The notes below the pieces were generated by a model. That model saw nothing but the letters and a program-made list of their open reading frames with translations. It had not been told where the DNA came from and made no database searches. Positions 43,028 to 51,768 of a DNA stretch of 64,000 nucleotides are shown piece after piece. Within the stretch, counting starts at the first letter, position 1. Each line of letters starts with the position of its first letter. The position numbers and the translations under genes are program-made. The stretch covers positions 496,001-560,000 of the forward strand of contig NZ_QVMT01000002.1 of the NCBI RefSeq assembly GCF_003418935.1. Reading direction: 5' to 3'. Origin of the DNA: Emticicia sp. C21. Its GTDB lineage: Bacteria > Bacteroidota > Bacteroidia > Cytophagales > Spirosomataceae.

Positions 43028-44197
43028 TTAACGATTTGCCACCAGATTAGTAGGTCTATCCAGTGATTTTTTTAGTACATATTGGGCTACGACAGGGAAG
43101 TGGTCTGAAACTGTGACGTTTTTAATAGTCTGACATGATTGAACTTTCCAGTCGGAGCTAAAGAACTGCTGGTCGATCCGAACCCAGTACGGGCGACGGT
43201 TTAAGGTAAATCCTAAGCCTTTTCCTGCTTCTTCAAAGGCATTACTAAAACTCAGGCGCAATTTCCCATAAACATATCCGAACGGAATTTCATTAAAATC
43301 TCCACAGATAATCACAGGATATTTACTACCTGACACATAAGATTCTATTTCTTTAATCTGCCCATCTCTCTCTTCAAACCCCTGTTTCAAACGACGGAAA
43401 GTATCAAAAATCTCCCAGACAAATCCTTTTATATCTCCTTGTTTCAAGGCATCAGTTGCCTGATTGATACGTACACCCATCGACCACAAATGCGCATTCA
43501 CTACACGTACAGTATCTTCTTTATAGGCAATATCTGCACATATAAAACCATTGATATTAGGTTGCCCTTTTCTGTCCCAGATTTTGCTATATTCCTTCAC
43601 AACGGGATATTGAGAAAACAAGGCCAGGCCTATATGTCTGTTCTGGTCAAATGGTGTTAGCTTAACTAATTTATCATTATACTGAGTCTCAATGTTTTCG
43701 TTAGGCGAATATTCCTGAAAACAGGCAATATCGGCTTTAAGAGAGTTCCAGTTGACACCTTTACCGTTTTCTTCCCCAAAACTTTCGCTGTTAAAGCTGA
43801 GTACTTTCAGTGATTGAGCATTGCTGGCTTCTTGTTTACCATTGCCTATACCCACAAATCGTTTAATAATCGGGAACGTCATTAAGAACCATATTAAACC
43901 TACCGAAGCTATTAATTTCTGCTTTTTATAGAATAAGTAGCAGCTTGCTATCAAACCTGCCAAAACTGCTACAGGTAGGCTCATCATGATAAAACCCGTC
44001 AACCAATGGTCGAAAATCGGATAATAGCAAAAAGCCATTGCAATAAATAGGTAGAACACAGCTATATAAGAGCGTGGAAATTTCTTAAATGCTCTCACTG
44101 TAATTCTTAGTCCCTCCATTGCTATTTCTCCGAAAGTCTGAAGAATAGCCAGAACAAATATTTTAAAGCTATTTAATATTACCATGTATTTATGCAA
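43028..44197 (-). CDS. Membrane-anchored endonuclease/exonuclease/phosphatase family protein
   Basis: A 389-residue protein with three N-terminal membrane helices (about 40-62, 66-88 and 95-115) and an EEP (DNase I-like) domain from about 130: LSFNSESFG, CFQEYSPNEN, VRVVNAHLWS, VIICGDFNEIPFG, IDQQFFSS, VSDHFPVVAQY. The Asp/His and Asn/Asp catalytic residues of the fold are present. Bacteroidota carry many such membrane EEP proteins with unknown substrate, probably phosphodiesters. The start might be at 44197, 44185 or 44119; the longest is given. Confidence 0.85.
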   Translation of the reverse strand: MHKYMVILNSFKIFVLAILQTFGEIAMEGLRITVRAFKKFPRSYIAVFYLFIAMAFCYYPIFDHWLTGFIMMSLPVAVLAGLIASCYLFYKKQKLIASVGLIWFLMTFPIIKRFVGIGNGKQEASNAQSLKVLSFNSESFGEENGKGVNWNSLKADIACFQEYSPNENIETQYNDKLVKLTPFDQNRHIGLALFSQYPVVKEYSKIWDRKGQPNINGFICADIAYKEDTVRVVNAHLWSMGVRINQATDALKQGDIKGFVWEIFDTFRRLKQGFEERDGQIKEIESYVSGSKYPVIICGDFNEIPFGYVYGKLRLSFSNAFEEAGKGLGFTLNRRPYWVRIDQQFFSSDWKVQSCQTIKNVTVSDHFPVVAQYVLKKSLDRPTNLVANR

Positions 44198-44239
44198 TTA
44201 TGGATCAACATTAATTTGAATTTCGGAAAGGGTATACGA

Positions 44240-45202
44240 TTACTTTACTTCGAATCCCCCTTTGCCAATTTTAAATCCTTCACAATATATTTCTACTTCA
44301 TATCTGCCCGGTGTATAAGGCGCCTCTTGTGCATAGATAATATCTACTTTCTGGTCGTTGTTTTCAAATACAACGCCTTGACGAATACTATAACCTAACT
44401 CACTCCCTTCATACTCCAGTATGCCACTGGTTACATTATCACTAATTACGCCACCATTCGCATCCAGAATCCTCACATAAATATCTTTTCTGTTTTTAAC
44501 CGCAATTGGATTAGACGGCATAATAAATGATACTCTCAAACGATTGATTCGTGAGGCTTTGAAAGCATTGCCCTCTCTTGCTTTTCCGTTGGAAGATAAA
44601 GCGGCCACCTGCACATTAATAGCTTTCATAGAAGAGGCCATAGTCACCTGACGTTGCAGGTTATAATTTTCGGCAGAATATTCAGCTACTTCCTGCGATA
44701 AGGTTTCTTTATCGCTTTTTAAAGTAGTATTTTCTGTTAGTACCTCTAATTTTTCCTGCTCCAATAGTTCAGTGCGGGCTTTTAATTGGGTATTTTCTTG
44801 TTTCAGGTTATTAAATTCTTTGTCTTTAACTGTCAGAAAATTTTCATAGTCTTTTATCTTGGTATTATATTTCTGAACAGAGAAATTCAAATCTGATTTA
44901 AGTAGCTTTTTATCGTTTTCTAATTGCGCTTTAATGCGCTTCAATTCGACAATATTGCCGCCGAGTTTATTTATTTTGGTTATTTTCTCATCTAAAACCT
45001 TTGAGATAGAGTCTAATTTTATCTGTGTGGCAGACAGTTGCTCTACTTTCTCAGTTAGTGATTTTTGTAGTTCAAACGTATCGTTTCTGGCACCCATAAA
45101 CAAGTAACCAAGCAAGGCTAATATACCTATAAGTACTCCGAAAGAGACCTTGAATATGCCTTGATTACCACCTGATGCCATTTTTGTATTTGTTATTTCC
45201 AT
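44240..45202 (-). CDS. Single-pass membrane coiled-coil protein
   Basis: A 320-residue protein with a short cytoplasmic start, one membrane helix (about 16-37), a long coiled coil (about 42-190, with heptads such as LTEKVEQLSATQIKLDSI and LKQENTQLKARTELLEQE) and a C-terminal domain of about 110 residues. The latter has beta features (NRLRVSFIMPSNP, IYVRILDANGG, YEVEIYCEGFKIGKGGFEVK). The C-terminal domain, with its closing repeated YxxEIYxxGxxIG pattern, is common in Cytophagales but without known role. It could be a periplasmic spacer to the cell wall. Confidence 0.75.
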   Translation of the reverse strand: MEITNTKMASGGNQGIFKVSFGVLIGILALLGYLFMGARNDTFELQKSLTEKVEQLSATQIKLDSISKVLDEKITKINKLGGNIVELKRIKAQLENDKKLLKSDLNFSVQKYNTKIKDYENFLTVKDKEFNNLKQENTQLKARTELLEQEKLEVLTENTTLKSDKETLSQEVAEYSAENYNLQRQVTMASSMKAINVQVAALSSNGKAREGNAFKASRINRLRVSFIMPSNPIAVKNRKDIYVRILDANGGVISDNVTSGILEYEGSELGYSIRQGVVFENNDQKVDIIYAQEAPYTPGRYEVEIYCEGFKIGKGGFEVK

Positions 45203-45358
45203 AATTACAAAGAAATGCCAGTCAACTTAAACAGCCGTTAAATTGACTTTAAATTTACCTTAAAATGTAAATTGATAGATTCATAGATATAGAATAGCAA
45301 AAAAGCATGCCAGTTATTTTCTATATTATATGTTATGTTTTGATTAGGTAAAACTATA

Positions 45359-46729
45359 TTAACGGGTAAAAATCAGTGTAAAAGTAGTGCCCTCAGAGGT
45401 AGATTTTACAGTTATTTCACCAGTATGTAAGCGGATTATCTGGGCTACAATGGCTAACCCTACACCGTGTCCCTGTACAGATTGCGCAGAAGCATTGCTT
45501 CGGTAGAATGGTTGGAAAATATAAGGAATATCACTTTTTGGAATAACGGGCCCTTTATTAAAAAAGGAAATGACTATTGCAGTGTCAGAAGCTGTAAAGC
45601 TGACTATAGCTGTATTTTCATCAGAAAACTTACAGGCATTATCCATCAGATTCATAAAAACTACTTTCATAGAGGCCTCATTGCCTTGAATAAGCAGTGC
45701 CTCTTCATCTTCAGGAAAATCAGTAAAATTTAATTGAATCTGATACGTCTCATGCCATTTCTGTAATTGACTTTTAGCCTCCCAGAGTAATTCGTCAAGA
45801 CGGATTGGGGTATATTTTACATTTTCTGCATTGGCCACTACTGTAGCTAGATTCAAGAGGGTATTGGTCAGCTGGGTAAGTGTTCGGGTATCTTCCTGCA
45901 GGGATTTCAGGCTTTTTTCGTATGCCTCAGGCGTACGTTTCTGCAAAAGAGCTATTTCAATCTGCGAATAAATTTTGGTCAGAGGGTTTTTTAGCTCGTG
46001 AGATACGTTGGCGATAAACATTTTCTGAGTAACGAGTGCTTCTTCAATACGATTGAGCAACTGATTAAAAGTAGCTACTAATGCGCCTATTTCATCATCC
46101 GGGTTAGGGTATTCAACCCGTTTTTTTACGTTACGAGGAAAAATCTGGTTTACCTGCCTGATAACACCTGAAACGGGGGCTAAAGCCCTATTGGCGAAAA
46201 TCCAACCTGAAATACCCAAGAGCAGAATGCCCACACATACCATCACAATCAGGATTTTCTTCAAATCCTGTAAGGCTGCTTGTCCGTTCTGATCGATAGC
46301 ACTGACAATTACCCAATTTCCTTTACCTTGATTCGTCAGATGAATGCCTAAAACCTGATAACCGTTATATTTGGTGTAAGTACTCGGTTTATTACTAACA
46401 ACCAGTGGGAGTAATTTTTGATGGAAACTGGTATCAGATGAGTGGGTAAAGAAGATAAATTGCTCTAATGATTCGTTATAAACTGAAATACTCTCATTCG
46501 TAAGCAGTTCCCTATCGGAAACGTTAACCAGTTTTAAAACCGTAGTATCGGCCGCCTGAATATCAAATAAAAGCGTGGTAGTAGTAATGGCACGGTCTTG
46601 CAGGCGTTTATAGAAACGCTTTTCGAGGTATAGTTTACTGAAAAAATAAACCCCAAACGAAAAAAACAGAAGTACGGCACTGACCAACACTATAAACTGG
46701 TAGGTTAGCCTTGAGCGGATATTTGTCAT
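45359..46729 (-). CDS. Two-component sensor histidine kinase
   Basis: A 456-residue inner-membrane kinase. It has two membrane helices (about 10-31 and 159-178) bracketing a periplasmic sensor of some 125 residues, a HAMP domain, the dimerisation/phosphorylation helix with His244 in VSHELKNPLTKI, and an ATPase domain with NLMDNACKFS (N box) and GHGVGLAIVAQI (G2 box). It overlaps the response regulator by one base (TGATG), so the two are translationally coupled. The signal is unknown; the sensor domain shows no recognisable fold. Confidence 0.95.
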   Translation of the reverse strand: MTNIRSRLTYQFIVLVSAVLLFFSFGVYFFSKLYLEKRFYKRLQDRAITTTTLLFDIQAADTTVLKLVNVSDRELLTNESISVYNESLEQFIFFTHSSDTSFHQKLLPLVVSNKPSTYTKYNGYQVLGIHLTNQGKGNWVIVSAIDQNGQAALQDLKKILIVMVCVGILLLGISGWIFANRALAPVSGVIRQVNQIFPRNVKKRVEYPNPDDEIGALVATFNQLLNRIEEALVTQKMFIANVSHELKNPLTKIYSQIEIALLQKRTPEAYEKSLKSLQEDTRTLTQLTNTLLNLATVVANAENVKYTPIRLDELLWEAKSQLQKWHETYQIQLNFTDFPEDEEALLIQGNEASMKVVFMNLMDNACKFSDENTAIVSFTASDTAIVISFFNKGPVIPKSDIPYIFQPFYRSNASAQSVQGHGVGLAIVAQIIRLHTGEITVKSTSEGTTFTLIFTR

Positions 46730-47409
46730 CAGGAAATTACTTTGAGTACATAGCCCATACCAATCTGGGTATGAAGCAATTTGGGCTCAAAATCTTTATC
46801 TATTTTTTTTCGCAAAAAGTTGACATATACTTCTATTACATTGGTGCCTGTATCAAAAGTCACGTCCCATATTTTTTCGGCTAATTCGGCTTTTGATATA
46901 ACACGGCCCTGATTACGGATAAAGTACTCTAGAAGTCCGAATTCTTTGGCAGTTAAAGTAATTTCCTGTCCGGCACGATTTACGGTTTTAGTATCTAAAT
47001 CCATTTCTAAATCAGCAACTTTCAGCGTGTTGGCCGTGTGAATAATGCCGATGCTTCTACGTGTCAGCGCTCTGACTCTCGCCATTAATTCTCTAAATTC
47101 GAATGGTTTAGCCAGATAATCGTCGGCGCCTGCATCTAAACCTTCAATTTTATCATCGGTAGTACCTAAGGCTGTGAGAAGCAGAATAGGAGAGGATACT
47201 CCAACCTCGCGTAGTTTGCGGCAGAGTTCCAGGCCATTCATGCCGGGTAAGATAATATCAGAAATAATAAGGGCATATACCTGCCGGGTAGCTAATTGAA
47301 AGCCCATGGCTCCATCATAGGCTATATCAACTTCCCACTGTTGCTCTTCGAGTCCTTGTTTGATGAGTTGAATAGTTCTGACTTCGTCTTCAATTACTAA
47401 GATTTTCAT
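46729..47409 (-). CDS. OmpR/PhoB-family response regulator
   Basis: A 226-residue regulator. The receiver domain has the acidic pair Glu7-Asp8 and phospho-acceptor Asp51 (ISDIILPG), with the conserved Thr and Lys in LLTALG and DDYLAKPFE. The winged-helix DNA-binding domain lies at about 130-225 (LTAKEFGLLEYFIRNQGRVISKAELAEKIW to VYVNFLRKKIDKDF, GMGYVL). It is paired with the kinase that follows. The ATG at 47409 is the family start; an upstream in-frame extension to 47433 lacks family support. Confidence 0.96.
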   Translation of the reverse strand: MKILVIEDEVRTIQLIKQGLEEQQWEVDIAYDGAMGFQLATRQVYALIISDIILPGMNGLELCRKLREVGVSSPILLLTALGTTDDKIEGLDAGADDYLAKPFEFRELMARVRALTRRSIGIIHTANTLKVADLEMDLDTKTVNRAGQEITLTAKEFGLLEYFIRNQGRVISKAELAEKIWDVTFDTGTNVIEVYVNFLRKKIDKDFEPKLLHTQIGMGYVLKVIS

Positions 47410-47523
47410 GCTAAGTGGCTTGGATTGTACCAAAAGTAGGAAATTAAATGTAAAACGCAGCTATATTCGTAAACTTAGCTGCGTTTTATAAAATTTATAT
47501 TTCTAAAAACAGGAAAATTAGTA

Positions 47524-48657
47524 TTAACGCTTCATCTTATAGACTTCTGTACCTGCTAGTAGAAAGCATCCTAACCCAAAGTCTTCAAAATCTGGCACTT
47601 TATCATACGTAACGGGCTGACCATCCTTAGGTTCTTTACCTGTTCCTTGTACATAACCCAAAAATCCATTCGGATGAATACAATTATTCATAATAGCATG
47701 AATGGCTTTTGCAACAGGCGGATAGAACTTCTTCTTATCTAAAATGCCTTTGTTAATACCCCAGGCCATGCCGTACACAAAGAGTGATGTTCCTGTTAAC
47801 TCTTTGCCACCAAAATCTGTAGGGTCGGTAAGGCTTACATTCCAGAATCCGTCTGTTCTTTGTAGTGGCACAAGCGCATTCATCATTTCAAGATAAGTTT
47901 TCTCGTATTCTTCTCGATGTGGCGCATCCTTTGGCAAAATATCCAATACTCTTACCAGAGCAGCTACTACCCAGCCATTACCACGCGACCAATAACAGTT
48001 TTTACCCGCCGGAGTCACATAAGGTGGGTCAAAATCCTTATCCCTCCACCATAATCCTTCAGCTGCATTATATAAACCTTTATCACCATGCATAGTTTTG
48101 GTATACATGTACATTTCATACATTTTCTCAAAATAGCGGTTATCATTATAAATAACCCCTAACTGCGCAAATACCGGCATAGCCATTTGTATAGCATCTA
48201 CCCACGACCAATCGTCTTTTTTAGGGCTATTAATCAAGCTATCCATAGAAGCCTTAATATCATGGATACGCTCTGGTTTAGCATCTATCAGGTATAAATC
48301 TATATAAGTTTGCCCGCAACATTGGTCATCAGCATTGCGGGTGGTAATCCCGTTTCTTAAGCCCCATTTATGTGCTTCTCCCCAAGCTACGGCGTAATCA
48401 TAATAGCGTTTTTGCTGGTCTAATTTATAAAGAGCCATTAATCCCTCATAATATACACCGCGTGTCCAGATATTACTTGGGCGGGTGCGGTCGGGTCTAA
48501 CAATAGGTTTACTCACATCAGACCATTTCAACATAAAGTATTCGTTAGCCAGCGACATGGCTTTCCAGAGATCCGGATTTTTGGGTAGACTTTGGGCAAA
48601 AGTTAAATTAAAACTCAAAAAGACAAAAAATGGTAGAATAAAGGTATATTTTCTCAT
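47524..48657 (-). CDS. GH88/GH105 unsaturated glycoside hydrolase
   Basis: A 377-residue exported protein with a signal peptide (cut after TFAQ, about residue 22). The fold is an alpha/alpha barrel of YteR type: TRGVYYEGLMALYKLD, RNADDQCCGQTYIDLY with the catalytic-looking Asp, WSWVDAIQMAMPVF, WWRDKDFDPPYVTPAGKNCYWSRGNGWVVAALVRVLD, and MAWGINKGIL. The family removes unsaturated uronic acid from oligosaccharides made by pectin or ulvan lyases, usually in the periplasm. No polysaccharide-utilisation genes are adjacent, so it may be a stray or a general scavenging enzyme. Confidence 0.88.
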   Translation of the reverse strand: MRKYTFILPFFVFLSFNLTFAQSLPKNPDLWKAMSLANEYFMLKWSDVSKPIVRPDRTRPSNIWTRGVYYEGLMALYKLDQQKRYYDYAVAWGEAHKWGLRNGITTRNADDQCCGQTYIDLYLIDAKPERIHDIKASMDSLINSPKKDDWSWVDAIQMAMPVFAQLGVIYNDNRYFEKMYEMYMYTKTMHGDKGLYNAAEGLWWRDKDFDPPYVTPAGKNCYWSRGNGWVVAALVRVLDILPKDAPHREEYEKTYLEMMNALVPLQRTDGFWNVSLTDPTDFGGKELTGTSLFVYGMAWGINKGILDKKKFYPPVAKAIHAIMNNCIHPNGFLGYVQGTGKEPKDGQPVTYDKVPDFEDFGLGCFLLAGTEVYKMKR

Positions 48658-48852
48658 ATAAACATGAATCAAAGTAGTAATCACACAAATATAGACGTAA
48701 TCGGAATAAAAATGGCTGCCTGTGGGTATAAAGATAGGATTTAGTGATTGTCTGCACTTTGCCGTGCGGGTAAATCATAATTCAGACAAATTTCTTGAAA
48801 CCTCCGGCCTTTATTCTTTGTTAACTAATGAAACAAAATAAATACACGCAAA

Positions 48853-49152
48853 ATGACAGGGACATTTGAAGAACTGATTGATTCAGAAACACCAATTTTG
48901 ATTGATTTCTTCGCGGAATGGTGCGGGCCATGCAAGGTATTATCTCCTACGCTACAACAATTAGCACAGGATGAGGGAGACAATATCAAGATTGTAAAGA
49001 TTGATGTAGATAAAAATCCGAAACTAGCTTCAAAGTATAAGATTTCTGGTGTGCCTACCTTGATGCTATTTAAGAAGAGTGAATTGAAATGGCGACAATC
49101 GGGAGTGTTATCACTACCGCAATTGAAAAGCGTTGTTCAAAAGTTTGCCTGA
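48853..49152 (+). CDS. trxA: Thioredoxin
   Basis: A 99-residue single-domain thioredoxin with the active site WCGPC (Trp23 to Cys27), the buried Asp in the IDVDKNPKLASKY segment, and the cis-Pro in SGVPTL. No signal peptide, so cytoplasmic. It reduces protein disulfides. Single gene with its own upstream region (about 195 bp); no specific partner is nearby. Confidence 0.93.
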   Translation: MTGTFEELIDSETPILIDFFAEWCGPCKVLSPTLQQLAQDEGDNIKIVKIDVDKNPKLASKYKISGVPTLMLFKKSELKWRQSGVLSLPQLKSVVQKFA

Positions 49153-49235
49153 TTGTATAGCAATAAAAAGTAGAGGTCTAAAGAAATTTCTTTGGGCCAG
49201 ATGCTTTTTATAGGATTTGGAAAGCTTTAAGCTCT

Positions 49236-49388
49236 TTAAGATATTATTTCTTTTTCGATAATATCAGAAGTAGCTTGCTCAAAAACACGCTTAATACCAT
49301 CAAACGCCCCGCTAACAATGGCCAATGGCAATAACAATGGCATAAAAACTATCCATTGTAAAAACATGGATGAATTAAATTTTCTCAT
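49236..49388 (-). CDS. 50-residue single-pass membrane protein
   Basis: A clean reading frame of 50 residues: short basic start (MRKFNSS), a hydrophobic helix (MFLQWIVFMPLLLPLAIVSG, about 8-27), then an amphipathic charged tail (FDGIKRVFEQATSDIIEKE). The design is that of a small membrane regulator or toxin-like peptide. It has no recognised family. It lies downstream of the Fe-S protein gene and between two independently oriented genes. A stronger test is needed, but codons and composition resemble those of real genes here. Confidence 0.5.
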   Translation of the reverse strand: MRKFNSSMFLQWIVFMPLLLPLAIVSGAFDGIKRVFEQATSDIIEKEIIS

Positions 49389-49604
49389 GGAGGTTAGAGG
49401 CAAAAATGCACATTAGGCTAAAATATTTTTACACTACATATCAGCTCATTTCAAATAACATGCCAACATGTTTTTGTAAAAGCCTATGTAAAGTTAAAAA
49501 AAATATTTCCTAAGTGCAAAAAGTTTAGGCATTAAAATACTTCAATAATAGAAAAAAACTATTTTTCTACAAATAATATAGTATTTTATTTATTAAACGG
49601 CTAA

Positions 49605-50933
49605 TTATTTCACGCCGTCAGCCCAATTGAACCGATCACTTGGCGAAAACTTCCAGGGAGCCATGTTATTTTCCATATTTGAGAACATCGCATTCCATGA
49701 TCCGGGGGCTGATGATTCTTCCATAACCTTATAGCGGCGGAGTTCAAGGATGATGTCTAGAGGAGAGATATTTACCGGACATTCCTGCACGCAGGCATTG
49801 CAGGTAGTACAAGCCAGTATTTCTTCTTCTAAGATATAATCACCTAAAAGTGTTTTACCATCATCATAATCGTTCCCATTTTTTATCCACCCCTTTTGTA
49901 TATCTTCCAGACGGTCGCGGGTATCCATCATGATTTTACGCGGCGAAAGTTTCTTACCTGTAATATTGGCCGGACAAGCTGCTGTACAACGCCCACATTC
50001 GGTACAACTATACGCATCCATCAGATTCTTCCAGCTTAAATCTTTGACGTCTTTGGCCCCAAAACGACCGACCTCGGCAGGTGCAGCATCCGGTTGTTCA
50101 ATGCCCAACATGATTTTTACCTCTTTAGTAACGGCTGGCATATTGGCCATTTGTCCTTTAGTCTTAAGATTAGAAAAATAAGTATTCGGGAAAGCCAGAA
50201 AGATGTGCAAGTGTTTAGAATAGGTAACATATAAAGCAAAGCCCATAATACCCAGAATATGAAACCACCAGGCAAAGCGCTCATAGGCAATCAAAGCAGT
50301 ATCGCTCCAACTTTCAAAAATCGGCTGTAACCACTGGCTGACAACAAAGCTCCCTGTAATGGCTTCGGCATAATGCCCTACGCCTCTTGCCTGCAAAAGT
50401 GTATCGGTGGCATTCATGCTTAAAAAAGCCCACATCAATAATATTTCAATAGTTAAAATGATGTTGGCATCGGTGCGAGGCCAGGTTTTCATTTCTCTAT
50501 GACGACTTTCCTGAAAGCGTTGTACTTTCAGAACATTGCGACGAAGCAGGAATATTACACAAACCGTCAATACCCCAAGTGCCAGTATTTCAAAGAAATT
50601 AATCAGGAAAGTGTAGAAGCCGCCTAAAAAAGGAGCGAATAAGCGGTGTGTACCAAAGATTCCATCCAGAATAATTTCCAGAACCTCAATATTAATAATC
50701 AGAAATCCGGCATAGATAATAAAGTGCATCAATCCTACCAATGGGCGGTTAAACATCTTTTTTTGCCCAAAGGCTGTGAGAAGCATAATTTGTAGACGTT
50801 CAGCAGGTCTGTCTGTACGGTCTTCTGCATGGCCTAACTGAATAGTCTTTTTGATAAGCACTATCCGACGATTGATAAAGTAGGCCGCTATACCTAATGA
50901 TGCAATGAATAAGATTTGTGATATGATTTGCAT
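49605..50933 (-). CDS. Fe-S/heme membrane oxidoreductase subunit (HdrC/GlpC-type with NarI-like helices)
   Basis: A 442-residue protein. It has about five N-terminal membrane helices (at about 4-22, 68-90, 98-125, 160-180 and 220-245) with scattered His residues, as in NarI-like cytochromes. A cytoplasmic domain of the heterodisulfide-reductase C type has two 4Fe-4S motifs, CTECGRCTAACP (about residues 310-321) and CTTCNACVQECP (about 374-385). Such proteins carry electrons between the membrane quinone pool and soluble partners. The usual partner, a CCG-domain (HdrB) protein, is not adjacent. A 30-bp perfect palindrome overlaps its probable promoter. Confidence 0.88.
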   Translation of the reverse strand: MQIISQILFIASLGIAAYFINRRIVLIKKTIQLGHAEDRTDRPAERLQIMLLTAFGQKKMFNRPLVGLMHFIIYAGFLIINIEVLEIILDGIFGTHRLFAPFLGGFYTFLINFFEILALGVLTVCVIFLLRRNVLKVQRFQESRHREMKTWPRTDANIILTIEILLMWAFLSMNATDTLLQARGVGHYAEAITGSFVVSQWLQPIFESWSDTALIAYERFAWWFHILGIMGFALYVTYSKHLHIFLAFPNTYFSNLKTKGQMANMPAVTKEVKIMLGIEQPDAAPAEVGRFGAKDVKDLSWKNLMDAYSCTECGRCTAACPANITGKKLSPRKIMMDTRDRLEDIQKGWIKNGNDYDDGKTLLGDYILEEEILACTTCNACVQECPVNISPLDIILELRRYKVMEESSAPGSWNAMFSNMENNMAPWKFSPSDRFNWADGVK

Positions 50934-50981
50934 AATATTCAGTTTGGATGAATACTGATGGAGTAAGTCTTTGTAATACTG

Positions 50982-51011
50982 TTGTAATGGTATGCAAGCA
51001 TACCATTACAA
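50982..51011. promoter_or_regulatory. 30-bp perfect palindrome in the promoter of the Fe-S protein
   Basis: TTGTAATGGTATGC (50982-50995), AA, GCATACCATTACAA (50998-51011): two 14-bp arms without mismatch. It lies about 49 to 78 bases before the start of the Fe-S protein and touches the -7 box. It looks like an operator for a dimeric regulator; as RNA it would also form a 14-bp hairpin. Confidence 0.85.
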
Positions 51012-51016
51012 ATATA
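51009..51016 (-). promoter_or_regulatory. -7 box of the Fe-S protein promoter
   Basis: TATATTTG on the minus strand, an exact TAnnTTTG, with CTTG about 18 bases further upstream as a possible -33. The palindrome begins inside this box and continues downstream over the start point, a position suited to repression. Confidence 0.55.
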
Positions 51017-51074
51017 ATCAAATTTTAGATAATGCAAGTTTAAAGAAAATTTTTAAGATTTTTTTTGGTAGAAG

Positions 51075-51105
51075 TTTGTAGTTGATTTTTTTTTGTCTAC
51101 TTTTG
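51075..51105 (+). promoter_or_regulatory. tRNA-Phe promoter
   Basis: TTTG (51075-51078), exactly 19 bases, TACTTTTG (51098-51105): a textbook Bacteroidota primary sigma promoter. Confidence 0.8.
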
Positions 51106-51137
51106 CAGTCCCAAAACACGGGGAATGGTGGTAATCA

Positions 51138-51210
51138 GGTAATGTAGCTCAGTTGGTAGAGCAAAGGACTGAAAATCCTTGTGTCGGCGGTTCGATTCCG
51201 TCCATTACCA
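51138..51210 (+). tRNA. tRNA-Phe (anticodon GAA)
   Basis: A 73-base cloverleaf. Acceptor GGTAATG (51138-51144) pairs with CATTACC (51203-51209), discriminator A; D arm GCTC...GAGC; anticodon stem AAGGA/TCCTT with loop CTGAAAA, anticodon GAA; T arm GGCGG-TTCGATT-CCGTC. The CCA end is not encoded. It stands alone without neighbouring tRNA genes and with its own promoter. Confidence 0.97.
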
Positions 51211-51768
51211 CACTGATAATCAGGCAGTTATGAAGCAATTTCATAGCTGCCTTTTTTCTTGGGTACAATATAGGTATCTTTTTATCTCTTCGTTTTTCGG
51301 CAATTATATACAATCCCCTGAAAAAAGTACAATTCACTTAATAGTATAAAATCTCCCGAGTTATCATTTTTAATGCCACATGCACATTATTAGTACGTAA
51401 TAGATTTTAAATTCATCAACCGTCGATAACCTCCCACTTAACACAAGAAAATTACATTTGAGATGATTATTGCTTAATCCAAATTTTCTGACGAGGTAAT
51501 TCTTTTACATTCTTAGGGATTAATAGTAATAGTTACCTCATAGTGCTACAAATCATGCACATCAATTTCTACTTATGTGATGGTCTTTGCTTTTCAGCAT
51601 TTATGCCACAACAGGAATTTTATACATGCCTATCATTTAGAAAATAGAACCTTATTTCAGAGCCTCTCTTTTTATTTTAAGTTTTGGGTGCATAGAAATC
51701 TTGTGACTAAAATATTTTTCCTCTCTATAGCCTGCTTATACTGGGTTATGGTTTAAACCTCAATTCAC
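51211..51768. other. Gene-free region between tRNA-Phe and ferritin-like genes
   Basis: 558 bp of AT-rich sequence. No credible reading frame, integrase remnant or repeat of the tRNA 3' end was found. No exact promoter boxes before 51769 could be recognised. Confidence 0.5.

Noticed and set aside
51138-51768. Integration site of a mobile island at tRNA-Phe
   Set aside because: No integrase, no repeat of the tRNA 3' end and no change in composition downstream.
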